Assembly: GCA_012845835.1 (NCBI GenBank)
Contig: JABAKD010000025.1
Location: 524,001-588,000, forward strand
Direction of reading: 5' to 3'
DNA from: Undaria pinnatifida
Lineage: Eukaryota; Sar; Phaeophyceae; Laminariales; Alariaceae
Length of the DNA: 64,000 nt
Positions within the stretch are counted from its first letter, which is position 1. Every line of letters starts with the position of its first letter. Below the pieces are notes generated by a model. That model had not been told where the DNA came from and ran no database searches. It saw only the letters and a list, made by a program, of their open reading frames with translations. This document shows positions 50,401 through 57,457 of this stretch, piece by piece. The position numbers and the translations under genes were made by a program.

Positions 50401-53400
50401 GAAACGCGTTGTCATGCACCGACGTAAACAGCCTGAAACGGATCGCTAGTAGCGAGGAGCGAAATCCGAGGGAGCGAAGCAGAGCGAGGATACGGCAATC
50501 CTCTCGCTTAATCGTTGACCGTACGAGTTATGCGACGGAAAAAATTTCGTGTTTTATTATTGTTATTAATCAAGATTATGATTATGATTATTGTGCATTA
50601 CAAACCTCAAACGGGATATAATGCAAGTCTTTAAGCTGCTTGCAAAGAGTGCACTACAATCAGCAGACCGGGTTCATACATGCGACAAGAAATTAACCCA
50701 CGACTATATTCGGGATTTCATCATCCGACAGCGTTTGCGATCCGACGCCTGTACCTCTGGTCCACATACGTATTAATAGTACCCTATAGTGCCTTAAACC
50801 CAACTCTTGAGACCCTTGCACGGTAGGCTGGGTAAAGCCAACTCTTGGAGCGACACAACACAGGACGAATTAGCACAGCCCTCCCACACCAAGAAAGCTA
50901 AGAGGCTAAGAAGGAACACAGCCCTGCTACAGCAAGGAACGCCCAAGAGGCTAAGAGGCTATCACAACACCGTACTACACCAAGGAAGTCAACAGGCCGG
51001 GGTAGAGTGCTGGATGGGTGACATCCCAGGCAGCGGCACACGTGACCAACACTATTGATAGGTCGACACACAAAGTTGGCCGAGAAAAAGTGCAGCACGC
51101 AATCAAAGCGCCAAATCGTGCAGACCGCAGCGTGTAGCAAGCATCGTGCTATTACAAGTCAAGCAGCAGAGCATTGGCGGCAGAAAACACACTAGGTAGG
51201 CCCAATCAGCGGCAACTCGTGCGGGCAGCGATGTATCGCGCTATATAAGCAAATACAATAGCGGCACGAGATAGACAGGATGTTCCAAACAACAATATCG
51301 CCACTAACCCTTTTACAACTGGAAACCCGTTTTTGGGGACAAAATTACTGGCACCTAGTATAGGGAGGGGTTCGGGGTTAACCCCTCTAGAACCCCCAAA
51401 ACCGTCCCAATAAAAAATTCAAGCAAACTTGTCGAACAAAATGGGGTTCTAGTTGCCAATGCGTTACTAGCCCAACCTTGAACAATTGCTAGCGGCGTGC
51501 AAACCTTGACGAGGTCGGTGTCCATGGTCACGTCCAAGACTCCTTTCTCCCGGTCCATTCCAAGCACGCGAACCTTCACAACGGGCAGAGAGCAACGAGC
51601 ATCACCGGTGTCTTTGCATGGCGTCATGCCTGGTATAATAGAGTTGAACAGCATCGTGGCAAACACAAGTATGCCAAGGAAGAACAAACACATGTCATTC
51701 ATTAGCAGTACAGTACGGGGCGTGGGAGTAAGGCGGTGGTGTGGTATACACTACCAGGTATACACTATATATAGCAATGTGACCGCCTTTTAGGGGGAGG
51801 CCGCCTTAAATATTCCAGGTTATGAGTACTGGAGTGCAATTATCCAGTCGCGCCAAGCGATCATGACCGCCGTATATCGGGATACCGCCTTGTTGGGGGA
51901 CCCCTACTGTTTACCGCAGAATCGGGCCATACGGAGACAGCTAACGGAATGACAGGACAGGACGCCGCTCTCCCTCTGAAGGAATACAGCAACGTCAAAG
52001 GAAACGTCAAGCAAACAAAAATCGATACCTGATACACGTCGAACTATTAATAAAGCAAGCCGTAAATCAGACAAAACCCGAAGAGACAATAAACAAATCA
52101 ACCGGAAACTACGCTGCAGAGTCCCTCCCGCGTCCCTCACCTTGACCTCATCCCCCTCCTCCACTCCGTCCATCGCGTGCTCAAGCGGACACACCATCAG
52201 CTGCCCCCCCTTTTCCTTCTTGCTCGCGGCCGCCTTCAGCACCACCCCATACTCCTTCAGAGCGACCACTACCGCATTATATGTAGCCCCGAACTCCAGC
52301 GTACCCCATGGCGAAGCATCTTCCTCCCCCTCCTTGACGGGGTTGCAAGGGGAAGAGAAAGCTTCTGATAGGAAGGAGCGAAGGTAGAGACCCGGAGAAG
52401 CCGCGACGGTAGTTCTGTTGAGGGTAACAACCACGCGGCCAGTGTCCTCATCCACACGCTGGACCACGCACCTGGGCCACAGAAACCGGAACAGGATCGT
52501 CGCATCATACTACAGAAGGGCGATCGACGAGGACGCTTGTACTTGTGCCTGTTGCCGCACCAAAAAGCCTACTAAAGATAAATAAAATGTGCAAACCATA
52601 TTCCGCCACATCAAGTTCGAACAAGTCTCCACATACGCTGTCAACATCTGAACTATTATAAAGCGCTCGCCTATGACAAAAAAGCACCACAGCAACACCC
52701 ACCTCACTTCACTCCCCCCCACCCAAGAAAAAAAAAAAAAACATGCCCCAACGCAACACCTACACCATACCGACACCCACCTCACAACTGTCGCACTTTA
52801 CGAATATGCCCCCATACTGCACCAAAACCAACACCCACATGACGCCCCCCAAACACGCCGCTACACAACACCACCACCCACCTGACGCTATCCCCCTCCG
52901 TGAACATGCCGCGAGGGTCCTCCACCATCCGATCCGCCGTCATAGACCTCGGACACAACGCCGAAAACCTGCCCAAGAACTTGACGAACACCCCAAAAGA
53001 TTCCACCCGAGACACAAACCCGGCAACCAAGTCCCCAGGGGCCAAGTCCGAAACTTCCCGCGGCAAAAACGCCTCCTTGCCTTGTCCGTCAGCCGAGGCC
53101 GCCACAGCAGACAGCAGCAATGGTTTGAGAGAGACTATGGGCATGCCCATCTTGTCTATCTCTAGTACCAAGAGCTTGGAGATGTTGGTGCCTGGCGGTA
53201 GCTTGCGGGCAAGGGTTTCGTCGCAGACGGAGGCGTGGTCACCGAGGTGGGAGATCGGTAAACCCCCCCTAATGGTAGTCGATGATGAGCTCTTCTTCTT
53301 CTCCTTCTTCTTTTTGGAGATGGAGGTGGGGGAGAAGAGGAGGTCGATGGAGATGACGCCGTCTGTTGACGGCGATGAGGCCACTGTTCCGGAAACGATG

Positions 53401-56400
53401 TCCCCGGGAGAGAAGGGACACCCCGCCGCAGCATCGTCTTCCTGCTTGTCCGCGCCTTCCTGTCGGACCGATGAATGCCATTCAACACAGGGTCAAGATA
53501 AGTAAAGTGCGGTTCAACTCAATTCAATTCAATTTAATTCAAGCAAGATGTCAAGTCGGGATATCATGTCAACATCTCAATGCCGAGATCTCAAGATGAG
53601 GTTTCAAGTCGAGATCTCAGATCAAGACCTCAAGTCGAGATCTCAGATCAAGACCTCAAGTCGAGATCCCAGATCAAGATCTCAAGTCGAGATCTCACAT
53701 CAAGATCTCAAGTGGAGATCTCAGATCAAGATCTCAAGTGGAGATCTCAGATCAAGATCTCAAGCCCAGACCTGAATCGGACATCTCAAACAAGTCAAGT
53801 CAAGCCAAGTTTCCAACGACTAAAGTAAGCCGAAGCCAATATAATCCAAGCACTTCGTTAGGCTAAGTCAAGTCAAGCCAATCCATTCCAATCCACGATC
53901 CAAACTCAATACCAGGTACGTATTCGCTGTGCGTGTAAATGTATCCGGCTTTCAATCCCACCGAGTTGTTGGGGCTAAAATCTCGTCACGGAAGGTCAGA
54001 GGCCGGGGGCTACAACAGGATGATCCCCTTTTTCCCGAAAGCTAAAGGGAGTTCCAACTGCGCATTAATCTTCGACGCATTCTATACCCGGGGAGTCATG
54101 CCCTCAGGGAGGATACCCTCGGGCTGTTGATGCGCGATTGCAAAACAAATCTATACCCGGGGAGTCATGCCCTCAGGGAGGATACCCTCGGGCTGTTGAT
54201 GCGCGATTGCAAAACAAAATTAGAAGGCCAAAAGATACCTACTTATGATAGAGAGCTGCGAAAACCGAACAACTTCTACTCCAGCCAGCAACATGATACA
54301 CGTGTTAGCGTCTTTTTGGAATGTGAGATCAGTTGGTATGGATGCTGCCTCTAAAAAATCCGTAAATGGATCGTTCCCCAATATACCATACTTGAAGAGT
54401 AAGTACGAACGATACTGACATCATTTCAGCAGACAGTGTTCTCGACGTTGTTTCCCTTTCGAGCGCAAGCGTGACCTGGCCGTGCGACATTGACACTTGT
54501 AAAAACAGTAAAAGCAAAACAATAGCAAAAAGCACCACCACAAATCAAACCGGGTGTGATTCAAAACTTACCTCTTCAACTGCTCCATCTGCTCCATCGG
54601 CCATCTGCTCTGTCTTTCCCGCGACATCTAGAGCGAGAGACAGCTTGGGCGGGTACGCGGTAGTATCGCAAGCACGAACAACGCATCCAACCACCTGTGA
54701 AAACACCACACAAACACGAGAGGGCAAATCACGTCAGAACGCCTCTTCCAACGTATGACGCCATCATAAACACAACAGGTGGAGCTGTGAAATGCCGACA
54801 AGCCGCCGGCTAAAATATATCTAGGTATACAATATATATGCATATACCAGGCATGATATACCCCACGCACTGTGGATTACAACGTAACACCGGTAACTAA
54901 AGCACACAGCAAAGCACAGCACAGGGCAATTTGCTCTGCACAAGCAGCTCTTGGCATTATCAATTCGCTGTTCGCACCAAATCATGGGCATATTCTTTCA
55001 GCCCCCTTTACATGCTTTAGTTTCATTCTTCCTTGCGCGAGCGTAGCGGGCGGCGTCAGGTGCCCGCGGAGCGGAGCCCCTAGTAATTTATAACTATACA
55101 TTTTCGATTTTTTCTAGTATTACATACACGCCTCCCCTACGGCATGTGGCTATCACAGCGTGAAATTCCGGGGAGTTTCGAGAATTGAAAAGGGGGAGAG
55201 AAAATTTGGTAAAAACTCGAAAAATAAAAATAAAAATAGCCGCCGCGCAAATAACCCGGCAAGTAATACCGACCAGCACCAACGATTGTACGGCTTAGTC
55301 TATCATGATTTAGTTATCAATAGCTGGCTAGAAACAGTCAAGCAATGGCGTGTTTGCGGCAATTTTCGGCGCTATAGGTTTTGGTCATTGCTAAGAGATC
55401 GAGATCGAATCGTCCGTTCATGATTGCAAAATTTTCATCTTCCCGGAACCAGCATCGCCAAAGCGGAGGCCAACTTACGGCACAAAAAACAAGGTCTTGC
55501 AGGCTATCACGCAACTACGGAATCACGCGAACAGGAAAAAAAAGCCACCATACGCACACGGCAAACCACACCAGAGGGCGCATCTTGCTGCTACGAGCAC
55601 GGTGATTATCATGCCATATCAAAATATGTTAAAAAAAAGCCATCAAATCAGACAAATGGAGCGAAAATAATGTCAGAAAGCGACTTGCACGCAGGATACG
55701 GAGCGGCTCTACTGCGTGCGTGCTGGTTCTATTCGTCGACCGTGCTACGTTCGAACATTTTCAGGCAAGTACGTGGCATGGGGAGGTAGGCAGGGTGGGG
55801 GTGGAGTGATGGAAGTGGTGAGCTAGAAGCGGGAATAAGGGATGGAGTGGGGGAAGTGGGGAGAGAGCGACGGACGAAGGGAAGGACGGGGCGTAGACTC
55901 TGAAAAAAAGCTCGGGGCAAAGATGAGGAGTATCATTCATCATACATAGCGCGGCTGAATTCCAAGGGATACTAACCCTGCCATTGATTTGACACCGTCA
56001 TCCGGCATCATCGACATCTTTCAGTCCGGTGGCGACAAATGACAGCAGGTCATCATGGGGACCTGGTGCATATGGTGGACCCTCGAGAGTTTCACGTTAC
56101 TTCCTCCCAAAAGGACGTTGTTTCGGCCTATTCAGTGACCGTGAGGTAGAACTCAGCGAAATGAGCGAAAAGCAATGTGAAAACATAACCCACATACGAC
56201 CCGCCCCGCGACAAGGGACCCCACACACGACAATCCCCGTATTTTTTCGCCTGTTTTGTCAACAGGGACTTGGATTTCAGTTCAGCCAAGTGAGCTAATG
56301 TGAAGAATTCTTTATCGTCATCAACGGGAAACGAGGCATCATCGGAAAGGATCGTACCTGGCCGGACGAGAACGCCTCGGAAGGGTCGTGAATGCCGTGC

Positions 56401-57330
56401 CTAGTCAGGGCCTTGGCGGGAAGCAGCCCGAACACGTTTCCGTAGAAGGAAACGTGTAGCCCAAACGGCGCGACTTTCGTCACAAACCCCGTGCAAGACA
56501 TGCCTTCCTTAGCCTGCAAGCCCCAAGAATGTACGACAAAAACAATACCGAGCGACGTTGTGTCATGTTGTGGACGGTGTTGTGACAGCATGTCGTGCAA
56601 GACATGCCCCCGCCTGTAGCCTGCAAAACTCAAAGCACATCGATGAATCTAAAAATAAGCGACAATGTGTCAAAATAACCATACTTCAAGCCATGCTTTC
56701 CTTGCCTAGAAACTTCAGCACTGTGAAAACCAAATAAGACGTGCGGAAAGGTGTTGCACCAAGCTGCTGTACGAGATATGCATGCATTCCTTCGACTGAA
56801 CGAACAAAAACAGCACACGAGAAAAAAAAACATGAAGCGATGTTGGGCAAATGATCCTAACACAACTACACATCGTGGCCACACCAACATGGTTCCAACA
56901 GGACTTCAGCAAATTGTTAAGCGAACAACTACTTGGGACGACAACAGGATGCAGTACGAAAGTAACCTGGCAGATAAGCGCGTAAACCCCATCGAGGTAA
57001 CGTTTGACTCCCAGGTTATACGTATACACATGTAACTTTTTATGATGTATATATCGCCACTACTCTGGACTGCTACCCCACATCGACAAAAGTTCACTTG
57101 AAATAATAATTGAATAACTCGTACGAAGTACGTTTTAACATGACATGATGACATACGATGTACATGACTTTGTAGAGGTTGCTAGTCAGGTTTGGCGTGT
57201 CTCTTCTCACCTCTTGGTAGGATGTGATCGGCTTGCGCTTGTCTTTGAGCATGGACTTCTTCAAAGTCAGGGTGGCCTTGCTCGAGCCAGCGTCGACGGT
57301 CAACACCCTGCCCTTCACCCGGCCGCCCAC
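25964..57330 (-). CDS. RRP5: RRP5/PDCD11 ribosome-biogenesis protein, 26 exons, 5'-partial
   Basis: Exons in transcript order: 57330-57211, 56513-56358, 54694-54572, 53459-52882, 52471-52141, 51573-51505, 50270-50133, 49779-49522, 47692-47558, 46421-46278, 45579-45313, 44099-43894, 42834-42632, 41803-41533, 39485-39254, 38099-37941, 33391-33212, 32975-32874, 32313-31799, 31377-31287, 31057-30944, 30429-30241, 29880-29800, 27497-27379, 26743-26578, 26104-25964. Every junction keeps phase; the total is 5088 nt, or 1695 residues plus TAA. It starts mid-protein at [13 protein letters not shown], which resembles a central S1 repeat of human PDCD11. About ten S1-like repeats follow ([38 protein letters not shown]), then an acidic linker and HAT repeats ending [13 protein letters not shown]...EAVKAKA. 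RRP5 is an early 90S/U3 processome and pre-60S factor: its S1 repeats bind pre-rRNA and its HAT part supports the A0-A2 cleavages. N-terminal S1 exons are missing, presumably beyond 64000. Confidence 0.95.
27498..29799. other. RRP5 intron (2.3 kb) with few recognisable elements
   Basis: Apart from the roughly 200-bp dispersed repeat at 28977-29172, an AGCAC microsatellite near 28853-28875 and A-rich tracts at 29583-29616, I see no structured element or gene. Repeated GTAAGT/ACTTACC-like strings at about 27615-27665 (AAGCATCACTTACCG, AAGCATTAAACTACTTACCG) are local duplications. Confidence 0.45.
28977..29172 (+). repeat. Roughly 200-bp dispersed repeat, copy 1
   Basis: It begins GTACCCGGCTTTCAATCCCA and ends CCCTCGGGCTGTTGATGCG. 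Two more copies lie at 53938-54215 and 60468-60655 in the same orientation, with roughly 85-90% identity by eye. Internal landmarks shared by all three are GAGTTGTTGGGGCTA, AGGCCGGGGGCTAC, GGGAGTTCCAA and CATTCTATACCCGGGG. A short open frame runs through parts of each copy but changes frame between copies, so coding is unlikely. Confidence 0.85.
31799..32313 (-). other. RRP5: RRP5 exon encoding the acidic linker
   Basis: This 515-nt exon covers about residues 1225-1396. It begins [17 protein letters not shown], the closing strand of the last S1 repeat, then runs into two D/E/S-rich blocks with up to about 25 consecutive acidic or serine residues, separated by a short GGGLAGGGG hinge. A comparable acidic segment sits between the S1 and HAT halves in other RRP5 proteins. 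The antisense TCATCC repeats give long spurious serine-rich open frames on the + strand. Confidence 0.9.
32400..32616. mobile_element. MITE-like element, AAGGCGG terminal-inverted-repeat family, copy 1
   Basis: The left end reads CCTCTCCGAATAAGGCGG and the right end reads CGCCTTATCGGTGGACCCCT, which is roughly inverted. Relatives lie at about 36105-36270, 44326-44595 and 51706-51912; all four carry a central GCGCCAAG/GTGCCAAG segment followed by (TATA)TCGGGATA or its variants. They sit in four different RRP5 introns. Confidence 0.65.
33986..34089 (-). ncRNA. Structured intronic RNA candidate, copy 1
   Basis: Read on the - strand (host sense), the unit opens with GAGCAGGACCCG and closes with a complementary CGGGTCATCCGCTC side (one bulge). 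Just inside the stem are CTGATTA, a C-box-like element, and TATGA, a D-box-like element. Internally CACTGATCC (D'-like CTGA) and GGATGAC (C'-like) pair through ATCC/GGAT around a six-base loop. The boxes deviate from the TGATGA/CTGA consensus by one base each, so a box C/D snoRNA is a hypothesis. Confidence 0.45.
34845..34949 (-). ncRNA. Structured intronic RNA candidate, copy 2
   Basis: The same core as copy 1 (AATGGCTGTTGTCATCC and GGATTAGCTCTGATAATTCA on the + strand), with the variable loop shortened to about five bases and a weaker terminal stem (GGATCCG against CCGGCTCC). The ATCC/GGAT internal stem is intact. Confidence 0.4.
35422..35529 (-). ncRNA. Structured intronic RNA candidate, copy 3
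   Basis: The best terminal stem of the set, close to AGCGGGACCCG pairing with CGGGTCCTGCT. The internal stem GGATC/ATCC closes a longer loop of about eleven bases, while the two flanking core blocks are unchanged. Confidence 0.45.
35888..35993 (-). ncRNA. Structured intronic RNA candidate, copy 4
   Basis: Core blocks as in the other copies. The terminal stem GAGCGGGTCCCG pairs with CGGGTCCTGCTC with one mismatch. The loop is about eleven bases and unrelated in sequence to that of copy 3, but the closing ATCC/GGAT pairs are kept. Confidence 0.45.
36105..36270. mobile_element. MITE-like element, AAGGCGG family, copy 2
   Basis: It shares CAGTCGCGCCAAG, TATATCGGGATACCGCC and TTATCGG with the copies at 51706-51912 and 44326-44595. 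Its left end is weakly preserved (CCGCTTTGTTGGGGGAAGCC). It is inserted between copies 4 and 5 of the intronic array. Confidence 0.55.
36455..36556 (-). ncRNA. Structured intronic RNA candidate, copy 5
   Basis: The terminal stem GGACCCG/CGGGTCC is perfect. The internal stem has GATTC opposite GGATG on the - strand, keeping a G-U wobble where the + strand would have a C-A mismatch. This favours the - strand as the transcribed one. Confidence 0.45.
37083..37172 (-). ncRNA. Structured intronic RNA candidate, copy 6 (degenerate)
   Basis: It shares the AATGGCTGTTGT and AGTGGATTAGCTCTGAT blocks but has lost about 15 bases near one end and most of the terminal stem. Probably a decayed copy. It lies nearest the upstream RRP5 exon. 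Confidence 0.35.
37832..37923 (-). pseudogene. Ghost copy of the RRP5 exon 38099-37941 tail and donor
   Basis: On the - strand the segment reads CCTGCACAGGAGTTCCC and GGGAAAGCCCTCACGAAG, against CCTGCGCAGGAGTTCCC and GGGAAAGTGCTCGCCAAG in the exon, and continues past the donor into matching intron (GGGTGTCTG against GGCAGGTGTCC). It lies directly downstream of the real donor. The translation still resembles PAQEFPC...AGKALTK, but it lies immediately after the functional donor and phase joining works without it. Confidence 0.75.
38420..39154 (-). mobile_element. LINE 3'-end copy (inverted relative to 63184-63898)
   Basis: This roughly 735-bp block is the reverse complement of 63184-63898 with very high identity. 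It runs from a GT dinucleotide repeat at 38420 to CTTTCGTTGTTTCTCTC (as read on the - strand) at 39154. It includes the GGTAGCAAGGTACCAGGCC and CGACTAGTAGGTACATG landmarks and the A/T-rich homopolymeric middle. It sits in the RRP5 intron 38100-39253, about 100 bases from the exon at 39254. Confidence 0.85.
39588..39660 (-). pseudogene. Ghost copy of the RRP5 exon 39485-39254 head and acceptor
   Basis: On the + strand, TTGGCCGTCCACAAACCTAAT...GGCGAAGAGCATCGAAAG parallels the exon start and upstream intron TTGCCCGTCCACGAACCTAGA...GGCGACGGGCATCGGAAG at 39468-39512. The acceptor AG is changed to ATTAG, and the duplicated block lies upstream of the functional acceptor. Confidence 0.65.
39737..40045. 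repeat. Roughly 150-bp tandem duplication in RRP5 intron
   Basis: Two adjacent copies (about 39737-39890 and 39891-40045) share AACATCACCCTGTTG or GCATCACCCTGTTG, ACAAGC(C/T)ACACT, TAGTTCCAAGGGGAGTCGCC and GAGGACACACCC. One copy read on the - strand opens a 35-codon frame ([18 protein letters not shown]), but it is not needed for any RRP5 junction. Confidence 0.8.
40795..41122. repeat. Roughly 270-bp dispersed repeat, copy A, ending in telomere-like sequence
   Basis: A nearly identical copy lies at 43164-43452 in a different RRP5 intron, same orientation. Shared landmarks are CGAGCCA(G/A)CAAAGGCCGCTC, AATCCAACTAACGGTGGCCA, CGATCGATACGGGACAAAAC or GACGATCGATACGGGAC, and GTCCATGGCC. Copy A is followed at 41103-41122 by TAGGGTTAGGGTTAGGTTAG, a short interstitial telomere-type tract. 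Confidence 0.85.
41150..41330 (-). mobile_element. SINE-family copy (truncated, reverse orientation)
   Basis: It matches the 41945 and 23220 copies through CAGATCCGGGGTCA, CTCCCCCCTCCCCACTACGG and CATCGCGAG. The tRNA-like head is absent. Confidence 0.65.
41945..42262 (-). mobile_element. SINE-family copy (reverse orientation)
   Basis: Its + strand reads as the reverse complement of the element at 59613-59970: CAAGCCAGGGTCACC, CCCCCCTCCCTACTA, TATCGCGAG, CACTCGCATCGAACTCGAA, CTACCCACGCTGCTAGG and TGATCCCTTT all have counterparts. An exact TACCTGGTA lies inside it at 42182. Confidence 0.7.
42404..42505 (-). pseudogene. Ghost copy of the RRP5 exon 42834-42632 tail and donor
   Basis: On the - strand the segment reads GGCGTTATTCAGGAGGGGCG, then GTTGCGCGCAGCGT and CTATCACTGGGAGGTAAAT, closely tracking the last roughly 85 bases of the exon and its GGTGAGT donor. 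It sits about 130 bases downstream of that donor. Joining it to the next exon would break phase. Confidence 0.8.
43164..43452. repeat. Roughly 270-bp dispersed repeat, copy B
   Basis: Direct-orientation partner of 40795-41070 with a few substitutions and indels in C and G runs. A further short piece of the right end (GCGACAAAACAACCGTCCAT) recurs near 43653-43672. Confidence 0.85.
44326..44595. mobile_element. MITE-like element, AAGGCGG family, copy 3
   Basis: The left end GTAGGAGTTCCCCAATAAGG and the right end CGTCTTGGTGGAGGACTCCTAC are inverted relative to each other. The middle carries a CTA/ACT triplet expansion at 44460-44490 and CGGTCACGCCAAGCG. Lies in the RRP5 intron 44100-45312. Confidence 0.7.
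44460..44490. repeat. ACT trinucleotide microsatellite
   Basis: About nine tandem ACT/CTA triplets inside the MITE copy at 44326-44595; absent from the sister copies. Confidence 0.9.
45118..45159. repeat. Perfect 16-bp GC-rich inverted repeat
   Basis: CGGGTCGAGTCGGGTC at 45118-45133 and GACCCGACTCGACCCG at 45144-45159 flank a ten-base spacer. Additional GACCCGACCCGACTGG follows at about 45180-45195. Noncoding, in the RRP5 intron 44100-45312. Confidence 0.9.
46509..46598 (-). pseudogene. Ghost copy of the RRP5 exon 46421-46278 head and acceptor
   Basis: The + strand CCCCAGTGCACCGCCATCACC at 46541-46561 repeats the exon's CCCAGTGCACCGCCATCACC with one inserted C, flanked by GGGTACTCCACGGCCACCTC against GGGTACTTCACGGCGACCTT. 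The extra base breaks the frame. It lies about 90 bases upstream of the true acceptor. Confidence 0.8.
47769..48080 (+). mobile_element. SINE with tRNA-like head and poly(A) tail
   Basis: GGTCGCCCCGGTGGCGTATC at about 47770 matches the tRNA-like head of the element at 59613. A B-box-like GAGTTCGAGCCCC lies at 47825-47837. The body includes GCAGTGGGACTGCTGAACCC, GCGATAAAAATTGAAGGCA and GGGGGAGAAGGGACGAC. The 3' end is a run of about 21 A at 48059-48079 followed by TAG triplet repeats. Confidence 0.75.
48080..48140. repeat. TAG trinucleotide microsatellite after the SINE tail
   Basis: TAG/CAG/GAG triplets run for about 60 bases directly after the poly(A) tract. Similar TAGTGG triplets follow the A-rich tail of the SINE at 59613-59970 (60030-60060). 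Confidence 0.85.
51706..51912. mobile_element. MITE-like element, AAGGCGG family, copy 4
   Basis: The left end GTGGGAGTAAGGCGGTGG and the right end CCGCCTTGTTGGGGGACCCC are inverted. The middle contains CAGTCGCGCCAAGCGATCAT and TATATCGGGATACCGCC. It includes a TACCAGGTATA motif at 51752. Confidence 0.7.
53585..53780. repeat. 26-bp minisatellite with internal GAGATCTC palindromes
   Basis: About seven copies of CTCAAGTCGAGATCTCAGAT plus CAAGAC/T. The period of 26 lets the short frames on the + strand read [13 protein letters not shown]-like repeats, but no gene context supports coding. It is flanked on both sides by CAAGTCAAG and AATTCAATTC simple repeats. Confidence 0.9.
53938..54215 (+). repeat. 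Roughly 200-bp dispersed repeat, copy 2, with tandemly doubled 3' end
   Basis: Same family as 28977-29172. Its last roughly 65 bases (TCTATACCCGGGGAGTCATG through GATGCGCGATTGCAAAAC) are repeated immediately, at about 54080-54148 and 54150-54217. The insertion follows a CAAGTCAAGCCAATCC tract. Confidence 0.85.
56590..56720 (-). pseudogene. Two ghost copies of the RRP5 exon 56513-56358 acceptor and head
   Basis: CGTGCAAGACATGCCTTCCT plus TAGCCTGCAAG at the exon start (56489-56520) recurs as CGTGCAAGACATGCCCCCGC plus CTGTAGCCTGCAAA at 56596-56628, and more weakly as TCAAGCCATGCTTTCCTTGC at 56686-56705. All are in the upstream intron. Confidence 0.6.
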
Positions 57331-57457
57331 CTGCAGCACAACGAAACCGAGCGCGGGGGCCACAGGTAAACATCAAACCAGGCATCAATAACAGCAAAAG
57401 GCCTTTCGCAGGAAAATGAGCACATTCTAGGCACACTGCAATGAAATTGTTAATAGC

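Larger units (their letters stand above)
25964..57330. other. Inventory of RRP5 introns without a recognised element
   Basis: The introns 26105-26577, 26744-27378, 29881-30240, 30430-30943, 31378-31798, 45580-46277, 49780-50132, 50271-51504 and 52472-52881 were read on both strands. I found only low-complexity sequence, TACC(A/T)GGTA or ATTAATAG motifs and short spurious open frames. In 50271-51504 a stretch near 50880-51000 has locally repeated AAGAGGCTAAGA units. In 54695-56357 a purine-rich GGGGAGGTAGGCAGGGTGGG tract lies near 55780-55880. Confidence 0.4.
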
